From positions 1,178,001 through 1,242,000 of the forward strand of contig JAHEWK010000009.1 in the NCBI GenBank assembly GCA_020740775.1: a DNA stretch of 64,000 nt, given 5' to 3'. Position numbers and translations under genes: made by a program. Of the stretch, positions 1 through 10,892 are shown piece after piece; position 1 is the stretch's first letter; the number at the start of each line of letters is the position of its first letter. The notes under the pieces were generated by a model, which was not told the DNA's origin, ran no database searches, and was given only the letters and a program-made list of their open reading frames with translations. Origin of the DNA: Ilyonectria destructans. Its lineage: Eukaryota > Ascomycota > Sordariomycetes > Hypocreales > Nectriaceae.

Positions 1-572
1 ATTTACCTATACAATCACGATCCTCCTTCATTGGCCCTATCCTTGAATACCCTCAGTCTCGGGATTCCCGTTGTATCGGGGTAACTTAATTATTAACTAC
101 GAATGTAGATGGCAACGGATGTACATTGTTTACGTCAAACCCAAAGACAGCCCAAACCTTCCAGCAGGAAGTCAACATTGGCCAGATCGGCATCAATGTT
201 CCGGTTTTGGGTAAGTGAGACAATGTTATTGGGTTCCAGTGCATACTGATCAGTGTTCAGCTCCATCAGGCCCATTGCCTAGAACCAGTAATAAAGATTC
301 ATTTATCGGTGGTAAGAAGTGCACCCTTAAGATGGGTGATCCTGAGAGCTAAAATACAATCTTCTAGATATAAGTGGACAGGGTCGATCATGGCAATTCT
401 TCACGATGACGAAGACAGTAACGACGTTGTGGCGGTAGCTACTTTTACTACAACCAATAAAAGCTGCAATTTCTTCATTTTGTGCATACGGGGTAATGAG
501 ATCCCATCTAAGACGCTACACATATACCACTTTGAAGCTTGGGGGCTCTGTAAACCAGTCGCGCGTGTCATT
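1..572. other. Left-edge intergenic stretch, no gene seen
   Basis: No open frame here resembles a known protein and none has a convincing start and splice structure. It lies 3' of the UPRT gene and may include that gene's 3' untranslated region. Nothing else is supported. Confidence 0.5.
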
Positions 573-1247
573 TCAATTTTTGCCTGTGCCGAACAGACGA
601 TCGCCAATATCTCCAAGACCTGGCTTCACATAGCCGTGGCTATCAACTTCTGGGTCAACAGCTCCAACAACGAAGCGTGAAGATCCAGGCCATACCTCAC
701 CAGCCTTCTCCAATCCGATCTTGCTAGCCAGAAGTGAGACGAATGTAACTTCTTGTAGGCCCCAATCCCTGTGCAACGAGTCAGTCTCACTCATATACGG
801 GAAGCCTCCTGACTAGCAGGGTTTTCATCCTAGGTAAACTTACTTGAGAATGCTAATGACCGCGGAGGCGGTACCGCCAGTTGCCAGCAAGGGATCCAGG
901 ACGTAGGCGTGGGTGATATTTGGGTTTTTGGTTGGGAGCTTGTTGTAGTACTCTATTGGCTGCAGAGACTTTGGATCTCTGAATAAGCCGAGATGGTAGA
1001 TGACCAAATCTGTGTCCGTCGGCAACTGTGATGTAAAAGGCTCGCTCATAACCATGCCTGAGCGTAGGACAACAACAATGGCCACTTTCTCGCCGGGCGC
1101 AATTGGCTTGATGGCATCTTTGGCGATAAGCTTGGTGAGTTCGGTTGCGAGAGCATACACTTCGACGGGTTTTAGAGATTGGTCGCGGAACGTTGCCAAT
1201 TTTGACTCAAACTCAGCATTCGAGCTGATCACGACGTTTGTTGACAT
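573..1247 (-). CDS. URC6: Uracil phosphoribosyltransferase, bacterial-type (candidate URC6)
   Basis: Converts uracil and PRPP to UMP, the entry step of the URC uracil-degradation route and of salvage. Two exons (1247-844 and 768-573) joined across a 75-bp GTAAGT...CACAG intron give 199 aa. Visible motifs are the PEYYNKLP-like segment (IEYYNKLP), the PRPP-binding loop DPLLATGG and the C-terminal uracil-binding run PGLGDIGDRLFGT. The style (RDP...IEYYNKLP) is that of bacterial Upp, unlike the Fur1-type copy at 23498-24428. It is slightly shorter than typical Upp (about 208 aa). The ATG has A at -3. It is divergent from the URC4 gene across 567 bp, suggesting co-regulation. Enzyme class is clear from sequence; the URC6 name is inferred from the URC4 and URC1 neighbours. 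Confidence 0.88.
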
Positions 1248-1814
1248 AATGGGTATAAATTGGGCGGTTATTCAGTCTTGCCGATGGTTGACTGGAATGA
1301 ATGTCGTCGGACGAGTCTTGTTGAGAATTACAATAAAGTATGTGAAAGACACCAACGATACAGCTGGTGGATGAAAATTGGTCGGAATTTCCTGTTACAA
1401 TATACAGGGAATCAACAGCTGTTTCACGATGCGGAGCTGGCTTATCTCTCATTGGATCCCTGTGTTGTCCTAATTGCACTGCTCCGTATCGGTTTATCTT
1501 AATCTCGCTATCGTGCGTGTGGAATGCTACGCTCACCCCTGTGAGCAAGATAACAGCGGCGTGCAGAGAGCGAAAGATCGCGATAAGGACTGGGTGGGCT
1601 AACCACAATCGCGACAATCCTTGATGAGTGGATACCTCGGTACCTTTGACTTGTGATACTCACCAACAAACATGATGGGTAGGTCTTGATCATGAGATTG
1701 AAGTCCCAGATTATCCTGTGATTTTGTCTCTCTTTCCAGGATTGCATTTTATACACGTCCTAACTGGAGCCAACCCTTAGGCATCTTCTGCGACTGCAAT
1801 CAAATTTCACTACA
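1248..1814. promoter_or_regulatory. Shared promoter of UPRT and URC4 genes
   Basis: 567 bp between two divergent start codons, with no coding potential. It carries scattered CGG and CCG triplets of the kind Zn2Cys6 regulators bind, but no tandem array like the one at 14650-14687. The regulatory role is inferred from the divergent layout. Confidence 0.5.
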
Positions 1815-3337
1815 ATGGATGACGACAGAGAGTATTTGCTTTCCCTCCAAGCTGTTCGAGCCAACGCCAGCAAGGTCCTCGACTCTGCAATTAACGGCGA
1901 ATTGATTCATTTTGACTATGATTCTGAACGCATGGCTGTAGTCGCAGACTTTGTGACTGATGTTATCAAGGTTAGTTAGTCTGACATGACTCCGAGCTCC
2001 AAGGTTCTACTGTCTTGTCTTGTTACTGGAGTGATCCCTGCCTTTGGAAGACCATATCTAATGGAAAATTCGCCAGCGCGACTTCGGTCCAGATAAGTTT
2101 GATCAGATCCCACCTCATGGACGATGGCAGCATTTCGACGTGGGAGGCGTCGCACGCGTGGACGCGCTTTGCGATCAGTGGAAAAAAGAAGGTTGCGAAG
2201 ATCCAAAGGAAGTCACTCGACGGTTGATAGATTTATTCTTCGTGTCAGTGCTTCTTGATGCCGGCGCTGGTGATTACTGGCGGTTCAAAGAGCCAGACAC
2301 GGAAGATTTCTACACCAGGAGTGAAGGCATTGCGGTGGCCTCATTACACATGTTCACGGCTGGAGCCTTCGCCGGAGATGCATCACTCAAAAACTCCGTG
2401 AATGGTAAGCGTCCCTCGATAGTCACTGCTTAGAGTCTTTGCTAACCAGACAATACAGGAAATGGGCTGTTATCCTTAGATGATGACACCTTTATCCGAT
2501 ATTTCCAGCTCTCCACAGAAAATCCGTTAGTCGGTGTGTCGTCTCGAGTTCAACTGCTCAATGACGTTGGAGCATCCCTTCTAAAACTTCCGGAAATCTA
2601 TGGATCATCTAGCCGCCCAGGAAACATCGTTGGTGAGTTTTCTTGGTGTTTCTATGTATTCACGAAACGTCAGTGACTAACCTGCTTGGTTTTCAGATTA
2701 TCTCACAAGCTCCGACGTCAACTCCAAGGTCCTGGACTACGAGGTCCTTTGGTCGTGCTTGCAACGTACCCTGATTCCCTCCTGGCCATCGAACCGTACT
2801 CGAGTCAATGACCAGCCTATTGGAGATGCATGGCCACTTCAAATTCTCACTATTCGAGCTCGGGGAGATGAGGATATACGCCCCCGTACCACGATCCAGC
2901 CATTCCACAAACTGACGCAGTGGTTGGCATATTCTCTTACAGTACCTTTTACGAGAGTGCTCGGTTATACTTGGGCAAAGGCTGACCTAGGAACTGGTCT
3001 GCCCGAGTACCGCAATGGTGGTCTATTCGTGGATCTCAAAGTCCTGAGCCTGAAACAGAAGGACTTGGAAGATGGTCAGAAGACATCTAGCCAAGAGCTT
3101 CCACAGTTTGATGCTACCTCGGATGTCATCGTGGAGTGGCGGGCGATGACGGTGGCATTGTTGGACCAGCTGTATGGTATTATTTCTGCTCGGTTTGGTG
3201 AATTAGGAGTGACGCTGAGTATGGCACAAATGCTGGAGGCTGGCACTTGGAAGTCAGGTCGCGAGCTTGCAGCTTCGCATAGACCGGCGACGAAGTCAAG
3301 CCCGATTCTTGTGAACGGTGACGGTACTCTGTATTAG
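1815..3337 (+). CDS. URC4: DUF1688 protein, URC4 uracil-catabolism enzyme
   Basis: URC4 is a core gene of the URC pathway. Yeast urc4 mutants are known to accumulate ribosylurea, so the protein probably acts on the ring-opened ribosyl-ureido intermediate; its chemistry is not settled. Four exons (1815-1970, 2077-2404, 2459-2632, 2697-3337) with GT-AG introns of 106, 54 and 64 bp give 432 aa, the normal family length. Recognisable DUF1688 stretches are RDFGPDKFDQIPPHGRWQHF, the RRLIDLFFVSVLLDAGAG segment, TRSEGIAVASLHMF and IQPFHKLTQWLAYSL. No signal peptide or membrane segment, so it is probably cytosolic. The start ATG follows TACA and the frame is closed upstream. Divergent from the UPRT gene, which fits a two-step coupling of uracil to UMP and onward. 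Confidence 0.9.
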
Positions 3338-4181
3338 GTTGTCATCCTCAGTCAGAAATAGTTCAACCAGATAGAAGCAATGAATAGGAAACTAGACAAC
3401 TAAAACCAGCTTCCTTACAATCGTTTAACCCAGTGTTTAGGCCTTATCTCGAGTAGGTGTGTGGTGCGTTTATTAAAAATAGGGCTTAGTCAAACAGCTA
3501 GGACAAGAAGGGCAGCGGGGAACATACGCACTGTATTTATATAGGGATATCCCCTAACCTTTCCTTGAATACACACCGATCTATTGAGAGAAACGGAAGC
3601 CAATGGATAGAGGATTTTCTATCTGCAATAGCGTTAAGTTGCTACCCTATAGCTTCAGACTGCCCTTCACCAATCATACGATTCACTCACTAAATAGGCA
3701 ACGCTTTGCACTTATATAGATACTGGATCAGTAGCTATCGACCCAATTCGACTATATAGAGACTAATTCTCCATCATTATGAGATGTGACTTATATATGT
3801 GGTGTTCTAGTATAATGGAACCCAAACCCTTAAAACCCATTTAGTTTCGCGAGTCAGGCGTGTCTCCAAAGGAAGCTAGGACGAGATCAGTAGTGCTAGA
3901 AAATATACACTTTTCAATGGCTAGACTAGCTATAGTAATATACGCCTCTTTGCCACAAATACTCTCGGTCTCCCAACGGCTCTAGACACCATTAAGAAGT
4001 TATTGAGTGCTGGGAATTACATGATCGTTACTTGACTATTATCAGATCTAACACCGCGCTATGCTCAGTACTATGTTTTAACCTAACTACTAACATAAAC
4101 TATACCAACTCGGATAATTCCTTGAATGACGCAACCATTATATCAGATATATCCGGTTATCCCTGGAATGAACGCTGACGG
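3338..4181. other. AT-rich intergenic stretch
   Basis: 844 bp between the URC4 stop and the 3' end of the membrane-protein gene. It is rich in TATA-like runs and has no credible open frame. It could be 3' regions plus a fully decayed repeat; nothing firmer can be said. Confidence 0.5.
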
Positions 4182-5565
4182 CTACTCCAAACGTTGATAA
4201 TAGGCTGTATCAGCCACAATGCGACGAACTCGCACATTGCGAGGGCGACCTCCGTCGCGCTCTATTACCCTCCATGAATTCTTTGCATAGGAGTCTGAGA
4301 ACTGCATTATTTGAAGCACCAGCAAAAAGACCGGGACTAGTTGGCCAAACCCCAGCTTTTTCTCATCGTCGGGATTCTTCATTAGTGAATGGCCATATCG
4401 TTGGGTGACAGAAATCGAATAAACGCCCGAAATGAACCAGTATATCACCTCCAAAAAGGACACAGTCTCTGATGCGAGGATATACCACAAGGTGCGGAAC
4501 ACAATCCCAACGTATCGAAGAGCCTTTGGAGGCATATCCCAAAAGCTGATGTGGCCCTTATCTGCAGGTTGTCCGCGCGAGTCGATACAGTACCATCTGA
4601 AACGGTCAATCCACCAGAGGCGAAATGGTCGGATGAGGGAGAGTATGCCGGGACCGTAATTGTAAAAGACGTAGAAAAAATCGACCCGCATCCACATCAA
4701 GGGTTTACCCCCGTGAGCTGATCCAAGAGTGCATTTAGCCGGGCAGTTGTATTCGTTCTCCCAATTTTCGTACGCCGAGACCCAGCTACAAAAGAGTAGC
4801 AGGATCGCCATCGAACTCATCAAAATGATTCTTATCCAGTTGATAGCTTGCCGACTGAGGTACCGGAGTTTCGGATCATCTCGCTTAGGTGAGAAGTATT
4901 TAACACTATCCGCGTAGCTGTGGACCACCAACAGGGACAATAAATGCGTATTGGAGCTGAACCACGCCAATCCAGTTACCGTACTGAAATGATAGATGGT
5001 GATGCTCCCATTTCCAAGTCCGATAAGACCAGAGACCAGTATAGCAAAGCCAGTCGCCAGTTGTTGGTCGCTTAATGATATGACCATGTCATATAGGCAG
5101 TTGGCCCAGAGGTCAGGGTGTTTCAATCGCTTTTGAATGCGGTCTGAGATGGCCCAACGGAAGTACTTGTCGATCGGATTAATGGTAGAGGAATCAACGA
5201 GTTCTTTGCTCCCGTCGGCTTGCTCAACCTCTACCCTCTCAACGCTCACTCGGCTGAGCATCAAACAAATCCCAGCAGCGATAACTGTCAGTCCGGCAGT
5301 AGCCATGAAAGCGAAAATGACCTGAAGGATGATCAGTTTCTCCTGAGTCAGAAACCCCAGTCTTTTCAGGATGGGTATGACATACACCTGGACCTGCAAT
5401 ATCTGGATCCGCTGACAGCTGCGGACACCAACACCCATTCTCATAGTGTGTGTCACAGTTGAACAAGTCTTCCTCCACATCATACCTTTCGTTTCCATTA
5501 CAGCACGGAAAATATCCGTCGATATATTCGGCGCTATCAGGAGAAAGGCATGTTTTTGTAGCCAT
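4182..5565 (-). CDS. Multi-pass membrane protein of unknown function
   Basis: Not recognised beyond being a fungal polytopic membrane protein. Two exons (5565-5486, 5418-4182) joined over a 67-bp GTATGA...CGCAG intron give 438 aa. The short first exon is Cys-rich (CLSP, PCCNGNE). Hydrophobic segments include LIILQVIFAFMATAG, LATGFAILVSGLIGL, WIRIILMSSMAILLLF and LVPVFLLVLQIMQF, about six to seven in all, with a long aromatic-rich loop (WWIDRFRWYC). The C-terminus is basic (RPRNVRVRRIV). The intron was chosen because it is the only consensus pair that joins the ATG-bearing frame to the long frame. Its place between URC4 and the UstYa locus gives no functional clue. Transport of a nucleobase or peptide product would be speculation. 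Confidence 0.7.
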
Positions 5566-6266
5566 GTTGTTTCTTCTACTGGCTACTGCGTATCCAGTGT
5601 CTTGGCTGTGAGATATTCGAGCCTAGAGTCTTCCTCCCGTCGACTTGAAAGTATGTAGACTTGCCAGAATGGGCGACTGTGAGGGCGCATTTGGATCTAA
5701 GGATGTCAAAATTCGCGCTTTATGTGGTAGACTTGTTTTTATGCTTAAGTGGCTTTGAGATTGGTCGACTTGAACACGATTTCCTGTGATACAAGAACGA
5801 GGCATTTATGTGATTGGTGCTGACACGTTGATGACTCATCACGTAGTCTTGGTCGCGGCTGTGAGATGAAGGGCTGTCAGGATCAATCAATAAATGGAAG
5901 TTGGGCTGTGAGGTGAAAGGCTGCCCGGCCTACTCTATTAAGCTAGCTTTGTCGGGACGAGGCTCTTCGTGGGGCAATTATGTCCCATACTTAATTAGCA
6001 CTATGGGCAAGTGTTGGATCCGTTACGATTAAATTGATTAATGTAATTATGTTCAATTGATGATGATAATAAAATATAAACGATAAAAGGTGCATTTATA
6101 TTTAAAAAGGCCCTTTTCTTGTTATATAAAATATATGCCTCACCTATAGATCAACATAAATAAACACACCAAGAGCTTTACTATAATTGAAATAAAAAAT
6201 ATTAGAAAGTATAAAATAAACTTTTCTTACAGATTTACTAACCTAAATAATGCCTACATATATTTT
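5566..6266. other. AT-rich gap beside transposon remnant
   Basis: Contains the promoter of the membrane-protein gene and, from about 6000, a strongly AT-rich tract dominated by A/T runs. That is compatible with RIP-type decay next to the LINE fragment. No gene seen. Confidence 0.5.
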
Positions 6267-6691
6267 TTAATAGCACAGGTAAGGGTTGCAGTAGCTCAAG
6301 CGACAGTCCTGGCGACGGCGGCGGCGATGATCCCCAGCGACGATCCCCATAGCAAGGAGAAGGGCGTATAGAGCATTCGCGACTTTGGGAGCCCAGAAGA
6401 ATCGCTGCGCAAGTTTGTTCTCCAGCGTGCGATTAACCGCCCTAGTCCCTTCCTCAGACAGGAGAGCAGGTAGACAGGTCGCCATGCACGTGGAGTTGTG
6501 AGGTCTCTACGTTCTGTTTTGGCCATCATAACCACCTTGGCCTCCCGAAAGGTTACAGGGTGGTGGCCTGTGGAGAGGCCGCCTTCGAAAAGGTGATGGA
6601 CCTGAGTTCCGATAAGAGCCATACCGCGTTCAGGAGGTTGACGTGATGTTATCTGCTCCTGGTGATGTGTTTCCCGTTCGGAGAGTGGCAT
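6267..6691 (-). mobile_element. Decayed LINE (Tad1-like) reverse-transcriptase fragment
   Basis: A minus-strand open stretch carries a run typical of the start of fungal non-LTR reverse transcriptase: FREAKVVMMAKTERRDLTTP, then AWRPVYLLSCLRKGLGRLIA. In intact elements this is the 'PKPGKRDLSSPRSWRPISLLSCLGKGLERLIA' type of motif, here quoted only as a pattern. The catalytic FADD box and the endonuclease are absent, so this is a short relic. The downstream flank is AT-rich. Family assignment rests on this one motif block and is moderately sure. Confidence 0.6.
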
Positions 6692-7038
6692 CTTGTGCCT
6701 CCTCCAGACATACTACAGGCATACCAGCCGAGGGAGAGGGATCACTTTGGGAGGAGCGACTTGGATTACTCAAGTAGAGTGGGTAAAGCTCCCTCTACGA
6801 TGCCTAACTATAACGCCCAGCTTCTACCGGAACTAACCTGTCATTTTAGCTTGTATGCACAATGGCTTGACTTCCATACCATAGGCACCATACCAGACCA
6901 TTCCAATAACTGCCTGGCTTATGGGCAGGACCAACGTTAGAAGATACGCGGGCAGCCGTAGGTAGGGTAAAAGAAGAACTCATAGTTCTTCTGACACCTT
7001 AGAGCTATGGAATCTGATATTTATGATAGAAGAAATAA
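6692..7038. other. Intergenic, no feature seen
   Basis: 347 bp between the LINE relic and the 3' end of the UstYa-type gene. No coding potential recognised. Confidence 0.45.
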
Positions 7039-8090
7039 CTAATCTGAATTCCCCGCGTGATGTCCGCTGTGCATATCTGTACCATGCAATGCTTGAAATT
7101 CCTTGAATACTTTCACATGGTCCGCGTGTACCCTCATGCCGGTCTTGTTTCTCTCCGCAGACCATTTCCAAATAGCGTCCCACGAACGGCATGAATGGGT
7201 TGGGTGAGGATCCGTACGATAGCTGTTTGTCTTTCCATCCCACTGAAAATAAATAGGTGTGAGATCCGAATGACAAAGCACATGCTGGCGGAAGTAGCCA
7301 ATGCAATGATCTGCGTGCGCTGTTTTGTCGTAATCTTGTGTCTTCTCAACGTATAAGTCCCAAATAAGATCACGAAGAATCTTCTGAAACGTCCCAGAAT
7401 TAGCCGGTGCATGATTGTATGGCAGTTTAGAAAAGAACTGGTTCAATCCAGTATACTTACCAGACAATGAAGCTGGTGAGACATGGTAGTCTGCACAACA
7501 TAATAACCATCAACTCGCCCATGGCTATTGTATAGCGGTGCTGATGTTCCCCTCGACAGCTTGGAGTTTTCCTCCTCCGTTATAGCCAGCATACCAACTA
7601 AGAGTTCAGTCAGAAAAGGTCCATGCAATAAGGTTACTTGATTGAAACTCGGATGAAAAGCCTACCGCTGAGATCGTGGTGCCATATATCCAAATCTTGG
7701 GCGGCCCGCGGGTCGTCAGGGTAGTTGAAGTACGGCCGGAGAGTATATTCTTCAAAATCACGGGTCTTCGTATCTAAAGGGGCGTCCGAGTAGATACCTA
7801 CACCTAGCCATTAGACACTAAACTCCATCCAGGATGATTCATAACTTACGCTCGAGTTCGTTAACAGCCTCACCACCATGGGCCGGCAGAAAACAAATAT
7901 CGCCCTTAGTCTTCACATACGCGTGAAAGAAAAATGCGTATGAAGCGATAGACATCGCAAGAATACTGTATTGGGCCACGACCACAAACAACCGTCTCTT
8001 CTGCCTCTTGCCAGTGGCATAGGCCTTCTCGTTTGCTAGAAGGGTCATGTCTTCCTCCAAGTCCAGGGAATTGCGGCTGCTGATACTCAT
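7039..8090 (-). CDS. UstYa-family (DUF3328) oxidase for a ribosomal peptide
   Basis: UstYa-type proteins are membrane-anchored enzymes that oxidatively cyclise Tyr-containing core peptides in fungal RiPP (dikaritin) pathways. Four exons (8090-7850, 7803-7666, 7597-7461, 7383-7039; introns 46, 68, 77 bp) give 286 aa. An alternative first acceptor 6 bp further on would remove two residues. Features in order: a basic KRQKRR stretch and single membrane segment at about residues 34-56, then the two diagnostic HxxHC motifs, HQLHC at 167-171 (straddling the end of exon 3) and HADHC at 195-199, followed by FRQHVLCHSD. Length is normal for the family. The start ATG has A at -3. It is divergent from the repeat-bearing precursor gene 762 bp away, the classic pairing. 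Only one UstYa homologue is present, as in the asperipin pathway and unlike ustiloxin. Confidence 0.88.
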
Positions 8091-8851
8091 TGTTCCTGAA
8101 GCAATGAACGATATATGAATCAAAGATGGCAATACTTCTCTAATAGCTATCGTCTTCTTCCGAGGACCTGTGCTTCAGTCGACTTTTTAGAAATGAGATC
8201 AGTCTTGTTATTTTTGTAATTACTTCCCAGACGAGAAGAAGCACCAGCTATCTCAACCCTGTTCATTAGTAAATGCCGAGCCAGTTGCCGATGAGAAGAC
8301 AAAGTTCAAAGGACCCGAGGCAAAAGATCCAAGACAAAGTTCATCAGATCCGATGTTTGAACTTTGCCCTCCCATCGGTGGCAAGTCAGGTCCTTTTGAA
8401 AACACAACCGCACATTATGCATCATGACGTAGCCTTTACTGATAGCGGAGAGACTTGGAGCAGGATTTCTAACCATGTAAGTTGAGAGTTTGTTTTATCA
8501 TTCTGTGTGATACGTTCAAGTTGTAGCCCAGTAGATCCAGGACGGGAACCAGTATACGCCATTCTCCTAATGTTTGCGTGATGCAATGGAGGCACACGTT
8601 CGAAATCTTGACTTTTGTACTGGGCTAACATAGCCATCTGTTGCGAAGATATTTTGAAGAAGCTTCCTCCCAGCGCCGAGGGCTTTCATACCTGAAACTA
8701 TATGAATGGCTCGATATCCCTTTGGAGTAGCTTTCAGTATTTCCCACACATCTCTTTGCCTACAAGTCGATCGTACATCTCGATCCATTACTTTCCCTTC
8801 CATCCGCCATAATTATTTCGAACTCCCGACGTCATCTTTCATACTGCAAGT
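8091..8851. promoter_or_regulatory. Shared promoter of UstYa gene and precursor gene, with inverted repeats
   Basis: 761 bp between divergent starts. TTCAAAGGACC at 8305-8315 is mirrored by GGTCCTTTTGAA at 8389-8400 (one base difference in the A run). The overlapping word CAAAGTTCA recurs near 8300 and 8335 and inverted as TTTGAACTTTG at about 8356-8366. The arrangement could be an operator for a pathway regulator or a decayed repeat. Function is inferred only from position. Confidence 0.4.
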
Positions 8852-9145
8852 ATGTACCTCCTTCGAAACCTTGCTGTTGTGTCCGCGATTGTCCCTGCTA
8901 TGTGGTCTTCGGCTATGGCTGTGCCTAAGATTGCCGAACTTGGGCCACGTGGTGAGGCAGGAATCAACCCCGACTACATTTACACTGGAGTTGATGCTAT
9001 CGCGGGTGCCAAGGACAAGAAACGCCGTGACCCAATCGAAGTCAACCCCGACTACATTTACACTGGAGTTGATGCTATCGCCGGCGCCAAGGATAAGAAA
9101 CGCCGCGATGCCCATGTTGAAGCTATTGCGGGCACTGATGCTTGA
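8852..9145 (+). CDS. Secreted RiPP precursor peptide with two identical core repeats
   Basis: 97 aa. Residues 1-23 form a signal peptide (hydrophobic core LAVVSAIVPAMW, cleavage likely after AMA). The mature part carries two exact 22-residue repeats at residues 39-60 and 65-86. Each contains NPDYIYTGVDAIAG and ends in KKRR-D, a dibasic site for the Kex2 protease. The DNA repeats (8966-9031 and 9044-9109) differ by a few synonymous-type changes, so the peptide is held under constraint. A degenerate third remnant (EAIAG) closes the protein. This is the layout of fungal dikaritin precursors (UstA, PhomA, AprA). The YIYTG segment resembles the asperipin core FYYTGY. The likely core is YIYTGVD or a close variant; exact ends are inference. 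Its product may be bioactive, but nothing here shows toxicity. The partner oxidase is the divergent UstYa-type gene. Confidence 0.88.
   Translation: MYLLRNLAVVSAIVPAMWSSAMAVPKIAELGPRGEAGINPDYIYTGVDAIAGAKDKKRRDPIEVNPDYIYTGVDAIAGAKDKKRRDAHVEAIAGTDA
8966..9109 (+). repeat. Two tandem 66-bp precursor repeats, 78-bp period
   Basis: Copies at 8966-9031 and 9044-9109 are nearly identical in DNA and identical in protein. They are separated by a 12-bp linker encoding PIEV. Differences (for example gcgggt/gccggc, gacaag/gataag) are silent, pointing to selection on the peptide. Confidence 0.9.
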
Positions 9146-10892
9146 GGTATCGATTATCCTGATCTAAGTGCAGTAGCTTATCGAATGGTCTTTCCGGTGA
9201 TGAAGTTTGGGCGTGTATCTGGGCCTATTGTACCTGGCTTATTCAGGTGAACTTAACGGTGCGATCAACCTATCAGGAATGTGTAGTTAGTTATTTTAAG
9301 GAGCGGAATTTAAATTGTATTTCGGCAGTCAAACGGCGCGACTATGTGACCTAAAAATAGGGGCTTTTGTTGAACAGAAGCCATATGTTGGAGTGTCGCC
9401 TGGGGCTAGGGGTCTTAAGATTGCGTATAGAGCAGTAGGTCCTTCAGGGAGCAGACACTGATGGGGAGAACGGCCTCTCGTAACTGTATTCCCGCCATCT
9501 ATTTAGTCCAGGATGCTGTCTGCAGCAAAGATAAAGAAGGAAGAAGGATATCATGGAATACCCTGAGCTCTGGGTATATTTTTGGTCAGTGTTGCTCATA
9601 GGTCATGTCGTCTTACTGCACACCCGCATGGAACTGACCCGTTACGGGCCGACGGATCGACCGGCTAGACTCCCGGCTAGACTCCCGGCGTCTTCGCTTC
9701 CAATCCGAGGGGCAGAGTAGAGTTTGCTGGTTATAGTGGTCAACAGTCTCCAGGGGAGGATAGAAAAAAGCGTTCGGGGGAGCGTGTGCCACTTACCACT
9801 TTGGTTGTTTCATGTAGTTGAAGAAGGAGATGATTGGTTCTCCTCGTATCAATATCATACCATTTACACACTAAGGTACTCCTAGCTAGGGCTTTCGTTC
9901 GGTTTCGCAAAAGACATACATAAAGCTTAGTTCTGATGCATGCGGAAAACATTTCGTCGATCTTACCATTTCCCCAATTACAGATTCCCCGTGTCACCGT
10001 CCACAGCACTGAATTAGTCTAAGATCTTTTCCATAGAGACACTAAGTTGCCCGAGACGAAAGTTTTCGAAGTATGCATGAGGATTGGTTAGAATAAATTG
10101 GCTCTTGGACGAATAGGATTCGCTGGAATGGATAGAATTCAATCACACAGATGTTAGCGCTTGCTTGACTAAGATTTTGGCGGATTGACCCAGAGTGGCA
10201 TCTTTTTACGCGGGTGAATAGACGAATAGACGTTCTCCCGAGGCTTGGAGTATGTGACTCAGAGAATCAGTGGCCCTACTGGACTTTTTGTGTCGCACTC
10301 AACGTGTTAAAACTCTAAAAGTAGAGGTGTTGCTGCAGTCATCCCGTAGTCGGGTTGCGGTTTAGTGGCTGCCATCCCGAGGTCGTCGTCTCCGTTCCTT
10401 CTGCCGCCTAACGATAAATCTGCCGTTTTACTCGACGTCGCCTAGTGATAAGTTATCTCTCTCGCTTTTGATCTTAGTGTTAGTCTTAGGAGCTGGTGGT
10501 GTCGAGCGCCGACCACTCGGCTGATCGGAAGGGGCGAAGCACGCGCATGTCAACCAGCGGCTTGATACCCAGGGTGCATACCGTGTTGGCACCTAAGCCG
10601 TTGGGAGTTACTGTGACTTCTTGATGATCAGATGCTCGTATGAACTCGTCGCGTAGAGACACTTGTGGTCCAGAATGCCATCGAAGTCGTGCCTCGGGCT
10701 CGGCACATCAGGGGTCTGCTTGAGCGAGTATGTACCTGTAACATTAGCCACGCGGCCGTTTCTATCGCCTGGGAGTCTGTTTGATTTAGCCGAATTTTCT
10801 CTTCTTAGATACAAGGCCAGTGCCGGATAAATACTAAGTCGTTACAAAAAGAAACCTACAGGCATGTGCTAATATTGAAGCGTTGCACACCT
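9146..10892. other. Long gap, no gene recognised
   Basis: 1.75 kb 3' of the precursor. A minus-strand frame at 10608-10814 ends in a peptide containing GTYSLKQTPDVPSPRHDFDG. It has a protein-like composition, but I do not recognise it, and it lacks a start and gene context; it may be a gene relic. No tyrosinase, transporter or second UstYa gene is present here. Confidence 0.45.

Noticed and set aside
8706..9167. Alternative frames over the precursor peptide on both strands
   Set aside because: They inherit the DNA repeat but have no signal peptide or dibasic processing pattern.
10608..10814. Minus-strand peptide with TYSLKQTPDVPSPRHDFDG
   Set aside because: Composition looks protein-like but it has no start, no partner exons and no family I can name.
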